A DNA stretch of 64,000 nucleotides from VAZQ01 sp963739175 (GCA_963739175.1 CAVTZH010000001.1:372001-436000), one strand, 5' to 3'. Positions 1 through 11,900 are shown, counted from the stretch's first letter. A program made the numbers and translations. Notes: generated by a model from the sequence alone, not told the origin.

Positions 1-1
1 C

Positions 2-982
2 GAGCTGATCGCCGACAGCCTGACCAACACCCGCGTGCTGGCGATGGCCTTCGCCGCCATCGCGGCGATAGCGACCGTGATCACGTTTGCGATGCCGCTG
101 CTCGCGACCGATTCGCTGGCCAACCGCATGAAGGCGGTGGCGCTGGAGCGCGAAAAGATGCGCCAGCGCGAGCGCGAACGGCTGGCGCGCGGCGATAAGG
201 TGGCGTTGCGCCGGTCGCCGAAACAGTACATGCAGAGGATCGTCGAGCAGTTCAATCTGAACAAGTGGCTCGGCCAGGAGGAGGCGCGTGCGCTCCTGGT
301 GCAGGCGGGCTACCGTGGCCACGCGCCCTATGTGACGTTCCTGTTCTTCCGGATGGTGACGCCGCTGGTCGCGGTGACGGTGGCGGCGTTCTATGTGTTC
401 GTCGTGCTCAAGCTCAACCAGCCGACGTCGGTCAAAGTCGGCATGTGCATCGCGGCCGCCTATTTGGGCATCAAACTGCCGGCGATCTTCCTCAAGAACC
501 AGATCACCAAGCGCCAGACATCGATCAAACGCGCGTTCCCGGATGCGCTCGACCTGCTGTTGATCTGCGTCGAATCCGGCATGTCGATCGAGGCCGGATT
601 CAAGAAGGTCGCGGCCGAGATCGGCGCGCAGTCGATTCCCATGGCCGAGGAGCTGACGCTGACCACCGCAGAGCTCTCCTACCTGCAGGAGCGCAAACAG
701 GCCTACGAGAACCTCGCCAAGCGCACCAACATCGACGGCGTGAAATCGGTGTGCATGGCGTTGGCACAGGCGGAGCGCTACGGCACGCCGCTCGGGCAGA
801 CGCTGCGCGTGATGGCGCAGGAGAACCGCGACATCCGCATGAACGAAGCCGAGAAGAAGGCCGCCGGCCTGCCGCCGAAGCTGACGGTGCCGATGATCCT
901 GTTCTTCCTGCCGGTGCTATTCGTCGTCATCCTGGGGCCCGCCGGTATCCGGGTATCGCAGATGGGCATCTTGGGCAACTGA
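2..982 (+). CDS. tadC: Tad pilus inner-membrane protein TadC (5' end outside the window)
   Basis: Type II secretion F-domain protein of the tight-adherence (Flp pilus) machine; with TadB it forms the inner-membrane platform driven by the TadA ATPase. The frame is open to the left edge, so the gene is 5'-truncated; a GTG at 35 is available but homologues, from memory, carry more N-terminal sequence. There is an N-terminal membrane segment, a charged Arg/Glu-rich stretch, a second hydrophobic stretch, the T2SF core with the motif ALDLLLICVESGMSIEAG, and a hydrophobic C-terminal end. tadA and tadB are expected upstream, outside the window. A tadD-like gene lies downstream on the opposite strand, supporting a Tad locus. 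Family call is firm; the start is not visible. Confidence 0.9.
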   Translation, partial: ELIADSLTNTRVLAMAFAAIAAIATVITFAMPLLATDSLANRMKAVALEREKMRQRERERLARGDKVALRRSPKQYMQRIVEQFNLNKWLGQEEARALLVQAGYRGHAPYVTFLFFRMVTPLVAVTVAAFYVFVVLKLNQPTSVKVGMCIAAAYLGIKLPAIFLKNQITKRQTSIKRAFPDALDLLLICVESGMSIEAGFKKVAAEIGAQSIPMAEELTLTTAELSYLQERKQAYENLAKRTNIDGVKSVCMALAQAERYGTPLGQTLRVMAQENRDIRMNEAEKKAAGLPPKLTVPMILFFLPVLFVVILGPAGIRVSQMGILGN

Positions 983-1023
983 CCGGCGAGTTTCACAGGG
1001 CGGACCAAGTGGCGATTGCGGCC

Positions 1024-1050
1024 GGCGGATGCACCTTCGGCTGATCCGCC
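1024..1050. terminator. Inverted repeat after tadC, possible terminator
   Basis: GGCGGAT (1024-1030) and ATCCGCC (1044-1050) form a perfect 7-bp stem around a 13-nt loop, 41 bases past the tadC stop. No T-tract follows, so a role in termination is only inferred from position. Similar GGCGGAT-type inverted repeats are scattered in intergenic DNA of related genomes. Confidence 0.3.
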
Positions 1051-1141
1051 CGACGCGCTGACGGATTCATGTCAGCACCCATGCCCGAGATTCGAGCAAT
1101 CAATTCAAACAAAGCTAAATTGCTTTGGCCAATGTCGGCGC

Positions 1142-1279
1142 ATGAAAGTCGTGGCGTTGGTCGCCGGACTTTTGGTCGGCGGCGCATACATCGACGGTCA
1201 CTACTATCACGGGAAGTATTTCCGTGCCTCCCTCTCCATGACCAAACAAGTAGCGCTGCACTTTGGCTTGGTTCGATAG
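1142..1279 (+). CDS. Small hypothetical protein with a hydrophobic N-terminus (45 aa)
   Basis: Short ORF starting MKVVALVAGLLVGGAYIDGH and ending HFGLVR. The first 16 residues are hydrophobic, like a signal peptide or membrane anchor, followed by a His/Tyr-rich stretch (DGHYYHGKYF). No good ribosome-binding site precedes it. I have the impression that short proteins of this shape occur in Bradyrhizobium-type genomes but cannot check. Function unknown. It could also be a chance ORF in a long intergenic region. Confidence 0.4.
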   Translation: MKVVALVAGLLVGGAYIDGHYYHGKYFRASLSMTKQVALHFGLVR

Positions 1280-1782
1280 TTGCAATTGCGGCTGGTCATT
1301 GCGGTTGGCAATGCGGGGACGCCTTACCAATTCCATCTCGATTGCGAAATGGACGGATTGAGCTTCGCTCATCCGCCCTACAAGCTGGCCGCCACGGTCG
1401 CGCTGGGCGGATTGGCGCAACATTGCGCGTTCTTTGGCAAGGGCAAGGTGTAGCAAAACGCTGTTGATACGCTCGCAGCCGACTACGATCAATTCTTGCT
1501 ACGCAATTCGATTTAATGCGGCGCACACATCAACAGGATGCCCCCTGTTTCGCCGGGGACAGCGTTACAAACGTTTGACAGCGACGTGTCGTCGCCTATC
1601 GTCACTGCATCGCGAGGCATTGCACGGGTCGAGCTCCGGCAATGACGAATGGAAGATCGCGAATGTGAGAAAGACCTGTAAGACAGTAAGAAAAATCGCG
1701 GAAGTGGCTGAACGATCGCAGGAATCATTCCGCTTGTGACATCTTACTGCCGTCCGCCGCCGCAGTAAGACGCGTCCGGGCG
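1280..1782. other. Intergenic stretch without a recognisable gene
   Basis: About 500 bases between the small ORF and the tadD stop. Six-frame translations give only short low-quality ORFs. Composition is less GC-rich than the flanks around 1480-1740. I see no RNA gene or repeat family here. Confidence 0.5.
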
Positions 1783-2611
1783 TCAGCTCGCGGGACCGCC
1801 GACGCCGCCGCGCTTGGGCTGGGGCTGGCTGCGCCCCTGCGCCGCGCTCTGCCGCGAGACCATCTCGCGCAGATAGGCGACGTTGGCGGCGGCCTGATCG
1901 GGCGGCAGATCGGCGCGCGCGATCGCCTCGGCTTCCGGGAAGCGGCCTTGCAGGCCGACCACCAGCGCGAGGTTGCCGCGCACGCGCGGATCGGGACGGC
2001 TGCTGGCCGCCGCGCGCTTGAGCGTCGCCTCCGCCTCCGGCAGGTTCTTCGCCAGCACATACGACAGTCCGAGATTGGACAGCACCGAAGGCTCCTCCGG
2101 CATGATCCGCAGCGCGCTGGCGTAATAGTTCTGCGCCTCCTGGTGACGGCTGAGCTGGTCGAGCACCACGCCCTGCGCGTTGAGGATGCGCCAGTCCGGA
2201 CGATCGGGCGTGTGGGCGTTGTTGAGAACCTCAAGCGCCTGCTCGTGCTTGCCGGCATCGGCGAGCGCGCGGCCATAGGCGCCGGCGAGCGCCATGTTGC
2301 CGGCGTTGTGCATCGAAACCTGCTCGAGCACCGCCACCGCCTGCACGCGCTGGCCGATGCCGCGCAGCGCCTGCGCGTAGCCGATCGCGGCTTCCGCATC
2401 CTTCGGGTTGGCGCGATAGCGCTCGCCCCAGAACTGCGATGCCTGCCGGGGATCGCTGGGGGCTGCCTGCGCCGCGCGGGGCCGATCCGGTCGTCATGGC
2501 TTGTTGCAGCGTGCCGCAGCCCGCGCTAACGCCCGCCATCAGGATCGTCACCGCGACCGCGGCGAACCGACGGGAGGCGACCGTGGAATCGATGGGCGAG
2601 GACGCTGTCAT
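1783..2611 (-). CDS. tadD: TadD-like TPR lipoprotein (one frame break)
   Basis: Tetratricopeptide-repeat lipoprotein of the Tad pilus locus, thought to sit in the outer membrane and help assemble or localise the secretin. The N-terminus (ATG at 2611) carries a lipoprotein signal ending in VSAGC. Downstream are three or more TPR-like helical repeats (for example NMALAGAYGRALADAGKHEQ) and a Gln/Pro/Gly-rich tail. Two frames must be joined: the signal peptide is in one and the TPR region in the next. The switch fits one extra base in a run of five G (five C in the sense strand) at 2458-2462, giving GSPSDPRQASQFWGERY. It converges on tadC about 800 bases away, separated by non-coding DNA. Confidence 0.8.
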
Positions 2612-2727
2612 GACCGTCACGCTGTTGGAGCCGCTGATGCGATCCCGCCAGCAATAAAGCGTTAACCCTAATGAGTGGTTAACCGGCCGCGGCCGTGGTA
2701 GCTCCAGCGTTTTCAGGGGTCCTTCCG

Positions 2728-4116
2728 ATGCATCCAGCCTTCCTCGCCCGCGGCGCCAAGCCCGCCATTCCCATCACCTTCGTGACGGCGGCGACCTGGG
2801 ACGAGCAGCGTTCGCAGCTTGACGCGCGCGAGCGCGCCTTTGCCGAAGCCGCCGGCTTCGAGCCGAAGGCCGGCCGCCACCTGTTGCTGCCGGCGGCCAA
2901 CGGCGAACTCGCCGGCGTCCTGTTCGGCCTCGAAAGCGCCGACGACCCGCTCAAGGACAGCTTCCGCCCGGGTGCGCTCGCCACCTTGCTGCCGGCCGGC
3001 GCCTACCGCTTCGCCAATGCGCCGCACGACTCCCGGCTCGCCGCACTCGCGATCGCACTCGGGAACTACCGCTTCACCCGCTATCGCAAGGCCGAGGGCA
3101 AGGACGTCGAGCTCGAACTGCCCGAGGGCGTCGACGGCGACGACCTGACCCGGATCGTCGAGGGCGTGTTCCTCGCGCGCGACCTGATCAACACCCCGGC
3201 AAACGACATGGGACCGCCGGACCTCGAATACGCCGCCCGCGCGCTCGCGACGGCGCACGGCGCCAGCGTGAACGCGATCGTGGGCGATGATCTGCTCAAG
3301 CAGAACTTCCCGCTGATCCATGCGGTGGGCCGCGCCGCCGCCGACGACCGCCCTCCCCGGCTGATCGACATCACCTGGGGCGATGCTTCGCACCCGAAGG
3401 TGACGCTGATCGGCAAGGGCGTCTGCTTCGACACCGGCGGCCTCGACATCAAGTCCGACTCGGGCATGTTGAACATGAAGAAAGACATGGGCGGCGCCGC
3501 CACCATGCTGGCGCTCGCGCACATGCTGATGTCGCGCGGCATCAAGCTGCGCCTGCGCGTGCTGATTCCAGCGGTCGAGAATTCGATCGCGGGATCGGCG
3601 TTCCGTCCTCGTGATATCTATCGGTCGCGCAAGGGCATCACGGTCGAGATCGGCAACACCGACGCCGAGGGCCGCCTGATCCTGGCGGACGCGATGGCGC
3701 TCGCCGAGGAAGAGAAGCCGGAGCTGATCGCCGACATGGCGACGCTGACCGGCGCGGCGCGTGTTGCGCTCGGCACTGAAGTCGTGCCGTTCTACACCGA
3801 CGACGAGGCGCTCGCATCCGAGCTCGCGGCGTGCGCGAAGACCGAGAACGATCCGCTCTGGCGGCTGCCGCTCTGGCGCTCCTACGACCAGATGCTGGAG
3901 TCGAAGATCGCCGACACCAACAACGTGTCGCAGGGCGGCTTCGCGGGCTCGATAACGGCGGCACTGTTCCTGCGCCGCTTCACCACCGAAGCAAAGGCCT
4001 GGCTGCATTGCGACATCTATGCCTGGAACCAGTCGACGCGGCCGGGACGCCCGGAAGGCGCCGAATGCCAGGCGGCGCGCGCGCTCTACGCGCTGCTGGT
4101 CAAGCGCTATGGCTGA
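2728..4116 (+). CDS. M17 leucyl aminopeptidase family protein
   Basis: Cytosolic two-metal aminopeptidase that removes N-terminal residues from peptides. The 462-residue protein has a short divergent N-terminal domain and a full catalytic domain: GKGVCFDTGG near residue 229 supplies a catalytic Lys and a metal ligand, and the diagnostic NTDAEGR lies at 310-316. ATG at 2728 is preferred because AGGGG lies eight bases upstream; an in-frame GTG/ATG earlier has no such site. The stop overlaps the start of the next gene by eight bases, so translation of the two is probably coupled. It belongs to the PepA-like M17 group common in Rhizobiales; exact substrate unknown. Confidence 0.93.
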   Translation: MHPAFLARGAKPAIPITFVTAATWDEQRSQLDARERAFAEAAGFEPKAGRHLLLPAANGELAGVLFGLESADDPLKDSFRPGALATLLPAGAYRFANAPHDSRLAALAIALGNYRFTRYRKAEGKDVELELPEGVDGDDLTRIVEGVFLARDLINTPANDMGPPDLEYAARALATAHGASVNAIVGDDLLKQNFPLIHAVGRAAADDRPPRLIDITWGDASHPKVTLIGKGVCFDTGGLDIKSDSGMLNMKKDMGGAATMLALAHMLMSRGIKLRLRVLIPAVENSIAGSAFRPRDIYRSRKGITVEIGNTDAEGRLILADAMALAEEEKPELIADMATLTGAARVALGTEVVPFYTDDEALASELAACAKTENDPLWRLPLWRSYDQMLESKIADTNNVSQGGFAGSITAALFLRRFTTEAKAWLHCDIYAWNQSTRPGRPEGAECQAARALYALLVKRYG

Positions 4117-4991
4117 CCCGTTGTCGATCCACGACGATCCACGGGTCACGCCGGCGCGGGGCGATCTCGCCGCCAAGCATCTGGAACATCGCATCAAGGC
4201 CGACCGCTATGTCGCGGGCACGCTGCGCAAGGTCGTGGCGCCGCAAGCGCCGGTGCGGCACGAACCCCGACACGACGCGCTTCAGGATACCGAGGCGCTC
4301 AAAGGCGAGCTCGTCACCGTCTACGACACCAACGAGGAAGGCTGGTCCTGGGGGCAGTTGCAATCCGACAGCTATGTCGGCTGGCTGCCGACGGAAGCAC
4401 TGGGTGACGTCGGCCCGCAAGCCACCCATCGCGTCGCGGTCATGCGCACGCTGGTGTTCCCGGCGCCGGCGATCAAGATTCCGCCGATCGAAGCGCTTTC
4501 GTTTGGCTGCCAACTGTCGATTGCGCGCATCGAGCTGCCGTATGCCGTCACCGCCGCGAATGAATTCGTACCGCTTCGGCACCTTGTCGAGGCGCATCAT
4601 CAAGAACGTGATTTCGTCGGCGTCGCAGAGCGCTTCCTCGGCGCGCCCTATCTGTGGGGCGGGAAAACCAGCTCTCGGCCTCGATTGCTCCGCATTGGTG
4701 CAGCTCTCGTTGAGCGCCTGCGGTGCGCCCTGCTGGCGCGACAGCGACATGCAGGAACAGTCATTCCTGCCGATTGTCGAACCGGCGGCCGATCTCTCCA
4801 ACTTGCAGCGCGGCGACCTCATCTTCTGGGACGGCCACGTCGCGATCGTGCGCGACCCGTCGACGCTCATTCATGCCAACGCGTTCCACATGGCGGTCGC
4901 GATCGAGCCGATCGCGGAAGCGGTGGCGCGCATCGGCGCCGCCGGCTTCGCGATCTCCAGCGTCCGTCGCCTGGAAGGGCTGGTTCAGTAA
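4109..4991 (+). CDS. NlpC/P60 family cell-wall hydrolase with SH3-like region (one frame break)
   Basis: Predicted cysteine peptidase acting on peptidoglycan peptides. After frame correction it is about 293 residues: an N-terminal SH3-like region (GWSWGQLQSDSYVGWLP around residues 75-95) and an NlpC/P60 domain with catalytic Cys in LDCSALV near 192 and His in GHVAIV near 241. No signal peptide is seen, as in the dipeptidyl-peptidase VI type. The frame changes near 4670: the sequence reads LWGGKTS and then must skip one base to give LGLDCSALV. ATG at 4109 overlaps the aminopeptidase stop, so the pair likely works together in peptide recycling. Confidence 0.85.
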
Positions 4992-5933
4992 CCGCGGCCG
5001 CGGTCGACCACGTGCTCGAGCGGCAATCCCACTTCGAAGCGGTCGATCTGGCGCAGGATGTTCGAGACGATCGCGCGCGGCGAAGACTGCGCGGCGTTGT
5101 GCGGCGTGATCGTCACTTTCGGGTGGACCCATAGCGGGCTGGCGACCGGCAGCGGCTCGATCGGGAACACGTCGAGCGTCGCGCCCGCGAGCGTGCCGTC
5201 ATCGAGCGCGACCAGGATATCGGCGTCGACCTGTAAATCGCCACGCGACGCATTGATCAGATAGGCGCCGCGCATCGCACCGTTGAATTTCAGCCGGCGG
5301 AAGGTGTCGAGATTGAGAATGCCGCGCGTGGCCTCCGTCGACGGCAGCAGGCACACGAGGATCTCGGTGCGGCGCAGGAACGGCTCGAGCCCGACGGAGC
5401 CGTAGAAGGTCTCGACGCCGGGGATGACCTTCTGCGTGCGGCTCCAGCCGTGCACGCGAAAGCCAAGCCGCTGCAGCACCGCCGCCGACGCTTGGCCGAG
5501 CTCGCCGAGGCCCATCAAACCGACAGAGACGTCGCTCGCCGGCGCCTGCTCGTGGTCGCGCCACATGCGCGTGCTCTGCTGTGTGTCGTACAGCCGTTGG
5601 TGGCGATGATAGATCAGCACGTGCAGCGCCACGTATTCGGTCATCCGCATGGTCATGTCCGGATCGACCACGCGCACGATCGGTACGTTCGGCAGCTCGT
5701 TGTCGGCCAAGAGGTCGTCGACGCCGGCGCCGAGCGAGAACACGGCCTTCAGATTGCGGTAGTCGGCAAGCATCCCGTGCGGCGGCTTCCACACGCAAGC
5801 GTAGTGCCACGCTCTCCGGATTGCCGGCGTTCTCCGGCCAGAGCCGGATGTCTCGCTGCGGGGCGAGCGTGCGGAAGATCTGGTCCCAGCCTTTCGGGTC
5901 CCAGCCGATGATGGCAAGCAGGATGGCGGACAT
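4985..5933 (-). CDS. ghrA: Glyoxylate/hydroxypyruvate reductase A-like D-2-hydroxyacid dehydrogenase (one frame break)
   Basis: NAD(P)H-dependent reductase of glyoxylate or hydroxypyruvate, about 315 residues. The start MSAILLAIIGWDPKGWDQIF is in one frame and the remainder in another. Removing one base near 5812 joins them as PESVDYACVWKPPHG, matching the GhrA family's DYALVWKPPHG-type motif. Further motifs are FSLGAGVDDL, the dinucleotide-binding GLMGLGELGQ, the substrate/catalytic stretch INASRGDLQVD, and the active-site His in TPHNAAQSSP. Its 3' end overlaps the NlpC gene end by seven bases on the opposite strand. The subfamily is confident; physiological substrate is inferred. Confidence 0.85.
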
Positions 5934-5988
5934 CAGAATGGTCTAGAGGGTCGGCCGCGCCGCGACAATGCTCTGCCGCGACAATCCT

Positions 5989-7627
<1,639 letters not shown>

Positions 7628-7630
7628 GCT

Positions 7631-8815
7631 CTACCGGAAACTCTTGCGCGGGTCGAAGGCGTCGCGCACCGCCTCGCCGATGAAGATGAGGAGCGAGAGC
7701 ATCACGGCGACCGTCATGAAGGCGGTGATGCCGAGCCACGGCGCCTGGATGTTGGCCTTGCCCTGCTTGAGCATCTCGCCGAGCGACGGCGAGCCGGGCG
7801 GCAAGCCGAGGCTCAGGAAGTCGAGCGCGGTCAGCGTCATCACCGACGATGACAGGATGAACGGCAGGAACGTCAGCGTCGCCACCATGGCGTTCGGCAG
7901 CAGGTGGCGGAACATGATCCTGGGGTTCGACACGCCGAGCGCGCGCGCGGCCTGGACGTATTCGAAATTGCGGGCGCGCAGGAACTCGGCGCGCACCAGT
8001 CCGACCAGCGCGACCCAGGAGAACAGCAATAGAATCCCGATCAGCACGAAGAATCCGGGCACCAGCACCGACGAGACGATGAGCAGCAGATAGAGCGACG
8101 GAATCGACGTCCAGATTTCGATGAAGCGCTGGAACACGAGGTCGGTCCAGCCGCCGAAATAGCCTTGCACCGCGCCCGCCGCGACGCCGATCACCGACGA
8201 GATCAACGACAGCGTCAGGCCGAACAGCACCGAGATGCGGAAGCCGTAAATGAGCCGCGCGACGACGTCGAAGCCCTGGTCGTCGGTGCCGAGCCAATTG
8301 TATTCGAGCCCACGGCAACCGCTGACACCTTTCTTTTGCGCCACCTCCTTGCACTGCGCTTCCGTCAGCATCCAGGTCGGCGGCGACGGCGCGGGCGTCG
8401 GCAGGTCGAGATTGTGGGTGTTGTAGGAATAGCGGATCAGCGGCCAGATCATGGTGCCGCCCTTCTCCGCGATCAGCTTGCGCAGATAGGGATCGCGATA
8501 GTCGGCCGCGGTCTCGAACTCGCCGCCGAACGCCGTCTCCGGATAGGTCACGAACACCGGGAAGTAGGTCCGGCCTTCCATCCGGATCATGAGCGGCTTG
8601 TCGTTGGCGATGAATTCCGCGCCGAGCGACAGCACGAACAGGACCAAGAAAACCCAGAGCGAGATGAAGCCGCGCCGGTTGGCCTTGAAGTTCTGCCAGC
8701 GGCGCTGGTTGATCGGCGACAGCCAGCCTCGCTTCAGCGGCAGAGCGTCGACCGGCGGTGGCACCGATGACGTGGTACGCGGCGGTTGGACCTGGATGGC
8801 CGTCCGATCGTCCAC
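7631..8815 (-). CDS. yejE: Oligopeptide ABC transporter permease YejE-like
   Basis: Inner-membrane permease, 394 residues, with an N-terminal cytosolic segment, one membrane helix (GFISLWVFLVLFVLSLGAEF), a large periplasmic loop and the C-terminal five-helix binding-protein-dependent transport domain. The EAA-type coupling loop is seen around YVQAARALGVSNPRIMFRHL. GTG start at 8815 directly abuts the yejB stop (TGA GTG), so translation is coupled. Intact in this sequence. Third-last to last genes of the operon follow the order B-E-F, as in enterobacterial yejABEF. Confidence 0.94.
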   Translation of the reverse strand: MDDRTAIQVQPPRTTSSVPPPVDALPLKRGWLSPINQRRWQNFKANRRGFISLWVFLVLFVLSLGAEFIANDKPLMIRMEGRTYFPVFVTYPETAFGGEFETAADYRDPYLRKLIAEKGGTMIWPLIRYSYNTHNLDLPTPAPSPPTWMLTEAQCKEVAQKKGVSGCRGLEYNWLGTDDQGFDVVARLIYGFRISVLFGLTLSLISSVIGVAAGAVQGYFGGWTDLVFQRFIEIWTSIPSLYLLLIVSSVLVPGFFVLIGILLLFSWVALVGLVRAEFLRARNFEYVQAARALGVSNPRIMFRHLLPNAMVATLTFLPFILSSSVMTLTALDFLSLGLPPGSPSLGEMLKQGKANIQAPWLGITAFMTVAVMLSLLIFIGEAVRDAFDPRKSFR

Positions 8816-9931
8816 TCAGACCTCCCGGCTCTCGAAGTCGATGCGCGGGTCGACCCAGGTGTAAGTGAGGTCCGAGATCAAGGTGACGATCAAGCCGAGC
8901 AAGCCGAAGATATAAAGGTTGGCGAACACCACCGGATAGTCGCGGTTGATGATGCTTTCGAAGCCGAGCAAGCCCAACCCATCAAGCGAAAAGATCACCT
9001 CGATCAGCAACACGCCGGTGAAGAACGCGTGCACGAACGCGCCCGGAAATCCGGCAATGACGATCAGCATCGCGTTGCGAAACACGTGCCCGTAGAGGAC
9101 CCGGCGCTCGCTGCAGCCCTTGGCGCGCGCGGTGAGAACGTATTGCTTGCGAATCTCGTCGAGGAACGAGTTCTTGGTCAGCAACGTCTTGGTGGCGAAG
9201 GCCGCCAACCCGAGCGAGATGATCGGCAGCACCATGTGCCAGAGATAGTCGAGGATCTGTTGCCACCACGGCATGAACGCGAAGTTCTCCGAGGTCAGTC
9301 CACGCAAGGGGAACCAGGCGAAGAACGATCCGCCGGCGAACAGCACGATCAACAGCACCGCGACCAGGAACCCCGGCAGCGCATAGGCGATGACGATGAC
9401 GCCCGAGGTCCATACGTCGAAGGTGGAACCGTCATGCACCGCCTTGCGGATGCCGAGTGGGATCGAGATCAGGTAGCCCAGTATCATGAGCCAGACGCCA
9501 AGCGAGATCGAGACCGGTAACTTCTCCTTGATCAATTCCAGAACGGTCACGTCGCGGAAATAGCTGCGTCCGAAATCGAAGCGCAGATAGTTCCACAACA
9601 TGATGAAGAAGCGCTCATGCGCCGGCTTGTCGAAGCCGAACTGCCGCTCCAGGCTCTCGATGAATTTCGGATCGAGGCCCTGCGCGCCGCGGTATTTCGG
9701 GGAACCGGTGTCGGCTTGTGGCCCGGTCTGGGTGCCGCGCGCGCCGAAATCGCCGCCTTGGCCGCCGCCGGGAATGCGCGATCCGGCCCCGCTATCGGCG
9801 CCGGACAGCACCGCGAGCACGCGCTCGACCGGCCCGCCCGGCGCGAACTGCACGACCACAAACGTCACCAGCATCATCCCGAAGATGGTCGGGATGATCA
9901 GCAGAAGGCGCCGGATGATATAGGCCGTCAT
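8816..9931 (-). CDS. yejB: Oligopeptide ABC transporter permease YejB-like
   Basis: Partner permease of YejE, 371 residues. N-terminal helix (YIIRRLLLIIPTIFGMMLV) precedes a Gly-rich periplasmic segment that is also normal in YejB proteins, then the five-helix transport domain with the coupling loop YVLTARAKGCSERRVLYGHV. It forms the pore with YejE and docks on YejF. It is read with the downstream permease and ATPase; 82 bases separate it from the upstream binding-protein gene. Intact. Confidence 0.94.
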   Translation of the reverse strand: MTAYIIRRLLLIIPTIFGMMLVTFVVVQFAPGGPVERVLAVLSGADSGAGSRIPGGGQGGDFGARGTQTGPQADTGSPKYRGAQGLDPKFIESLERQFGFDKPAHERFFIMLWNYLRFDFGRSYFRDVTVLELIKEKLPVSISLGVWLMILGYLISIPLGIRKAVHDGSTFDVWTSGVIVIAYALPGFLVAVLLIVLFAGGSFFAWFPLRGLTSENFAFMPWWQQILDYLWHMVLPIISLGLAAFATKTLLTKNSFLDEIRKQYVLTARAKGCSERRVLYGHVFRNAMLIVIAGFPGAFVHAFFTGVLLIEVIFSLDGLGLLGFESIINRDYPVVFANLYIFGLLGLIVTLISDLTYTWVDPRIDFESREV

Positions 9932-10013
9932 GCGACCGTTCCTGTATTGCGAGTCATCGGCTCAGGTCGAGCTCAACCTAGCACGGGGCCGCTAGCAAGC
10001 GACATGAATACCG

Positions 10014-11900
10014 TCATCCCGCTCGCTGGTTCTTCGCCGCCCGCTCGCGGTCGAGCCACCAGGTCTCCGGGATGCCGCGCGCGTAGCGCGGCTTGGTCGA
10101 CGGCCGTCCGAAAATATCCCAATAGGCGATCCAGTGCGATGCCTTGTACCAGTGTGGAACCCAGTAGCGGCCGGCGCGGATCACGCGGTCGAGCGCCTTG
10201 CAGGCGGTGACCAGCGCCGGCCGGCTGTCGGCGGCGATGATCTTGTCGACCAGCGCATCGATCACGGGATCGGACATACCGGCGAGATTGTACGAACCCG
10301 GAATCTTCGCCGCCTGCGACGTGAAGTAGTTCCGCAACGAGTCGCCCGGCAGGGTCGAAAAACTCATCCGCTGCACCGTGACGTCGAAATCGAATTCGTC
10401 CACGCGCCTGCGGAATTGCGCCGGATCGACGATACGCAGGCTGGCGTCGATGCCGAGCGTGCCGAGATTCTTGATGTAGGGCATGTGATGCGGCTGGAAC
10501 GACGGCTCGTCGATCAGGAACTCGATCGCGATACGCTCGCCATTGGGCAGCACGCGGCGGCCGTCCTTGATCGGGAATCCGGCCTTCTGAAGGATGGCGC
10601 TGGCCTGGCGCAGCAAGTTGCGGTCCTGGCCGGAACCATCGGTGACCGGCGGCACGAACGGCTCGCCGAACACTTCGTCCGGCACCTTGCCGCGGAACGG
10701 CTCGAGCAGCGCCAACTCATCAGCGCCCGGCTTGCCGTTCGCCATCATGTTGGAATTCTGGAACACCGAATGGGTCCGATCGTACGACCCGTACATGATC
10801 GATTTGTTGGTCCACTCGAAATCGAACGCCAGGATCAACGCCTCGCGCAGCATCCGGTTCTTGAACTTCTCGCGACGCGTGTTGAAGAACCAGCCCTGCG
10901 CGCCGGATGGCGTGTCGTCGGGAAGGACATCCTGCTTGACGCGGCCGTCCTTGATCGCCGGGAAATTGTAGCGCGTTGCCCAGATGCGCGAGGTGAACTC
11001 CTCGCGGAAGAGATAGCTGCGGCCGGAAAACCCTTCGAACGCCACGTCGCGATCACGATAAAATTCGTAGCGGAGGGTGTCGAAGTTGTCGTGTCCGACC
11101 GATACCGGCAGCTTGGCGCCCCACCAATCTTGAACGCGATCGTATTCGATGAAGCGGCCGGCTTCGAGCTTGCCGACCTTATAGGCGCCGGACCCGAGCG
11201 GGATATCCATGGTGCTCTCGTCGAACGACCGCTTGGAGTAATAGGCGCGCGAGAAGATCGGCAACGTCGCCACGAACAGCGGCACGTCGCGGCCACGCCC
11301 CTGCGCGAACCGCACGACCACGGTTGCGTCATCGGTCGCCTCGGCGCCGGTCATGTCGCGCGTCAGCTGGACGATGATCGGATGCCCCTTCTCCTTGAGC
11401 AGGTTCAGGGTGAAGGCGACGTCATGCGCCGTCATTCGGCTGCCGTCGTGGAATTTCGCTTCCGGCCGCATCGAGAACCGGTAGGTCAGGCCGTCGCTTG
11501 ATATCCGCACCGCGCGGGCCGCGAGCCCGTACATCGCGTCGGGCTCGTCGCCGGCCGGCTTCATCAGGGTCGCAAAGGTGAACTGCATGCCGAGCGCGGC
11601 ATCGCCTCGGAAGATGTAGCTATTGAGCGAGTTGAAGGTGAGGAAATTCTGGTTGTACTGGCGGGTCGAGCCGATCTGCGAGAACAGCCCGCCCTTGGGC
11701 GCGTCCGGATTGACGTATTCGAACCGCTTGAAGTCGGCCGGATACTTCAGGTCGCCGAAGCCGGACATGCCGTGGCGTTCGCCATCCTGCGCCAGCGCTT
11801 CGGAGGTGAGAACGGGTGGAACCACGAGCGTTGCGGCTGCGCCCGCGCCGAGTGCCAAGGCGTTGCGGCGCGTGAGACCGGGGCCGGGGCGAGCCCTCAC
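10014..11900 (-). CDS. Periplasmic peptide-binding protein YejA-like, second copy, Tat signal
   Basis: Family 5 extracellular solute-binding protein of the Yej system, 628 residues. GTG at 11900 overlaps the stop of the upstream paralogue by four bases (GTGA). The N-terminus has a twin-arginine signal, LTRRNALALGAGAAATL, with a cut site near SEALAQD, so export of the folded protein via Tat is predicted. Family features: FGDLKYPADFKRFEYVNPDA near the mature N-terminus and the binding-domain stretch LREALILAFDFEWTNKSIMY. Together with the next entry it gives two different substrate receptors for one YejBEF transporter. Confidence 0.93.
   Translation of the reverse strand: MRARPGPGLTRRNALALGAGAAATLVVPPVLTSEALAQDGERHGMSGFGDLKYPADFKRFEYVNPDAPKGGLFSQIGSTRQYNQNFLTFNSLNSYIFRGDAALGMQFTFATLMKPAGDEPDAMYGLAARAVRISSDGLTYRFSMRPEAKFHDGSRMTAHDVAFTLNLLKEKGHPIIVQLTRDMTGAEATDDATVVVRFAQGRGRDVPLFVATLPIFSRAYYSKRSFDESTMDIPLGSGAYKVGKLEAGRFIEYDRVQDWWGAKLPVSVGHDNFDTLRYEFYRDRDVAFEGFSGRSYLFREEFTSRIWATRYNFPAIKDGRVKQDVLPDDTPSGAQGWFFNTRREKFKNRMLREALILAFDFEWTNKSIMYGSYDRTHSVFQNSNMMANGKPGADELALLEPFRGKVPDEVFGEPFVPPVTDGSGQDRNLLRQASAILQKAGFPIKDGRRVLPNGERIAIEFLIDEPSFQPHHMPYIKNLGTLGIDASLRIVDPAQFRRRVDEFDFDVTVQRMSFSTLPGDSLRNYFTSQAAKIPGSYNLAGMSDPVIDALVDKIIAADSRPALVTACKALDRVIRAGRYWVPHWYKASHWIAYWDIFGRPSTKPRYARGIPETWWLDRERAAKNQRAG

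Noticed and set aside
9650..9850. Gly-rich insertion in YejB as an oddity
   Set aside because: YejB proteins from other groups, as I recall them, also carry a Gly-rich segment at this place.
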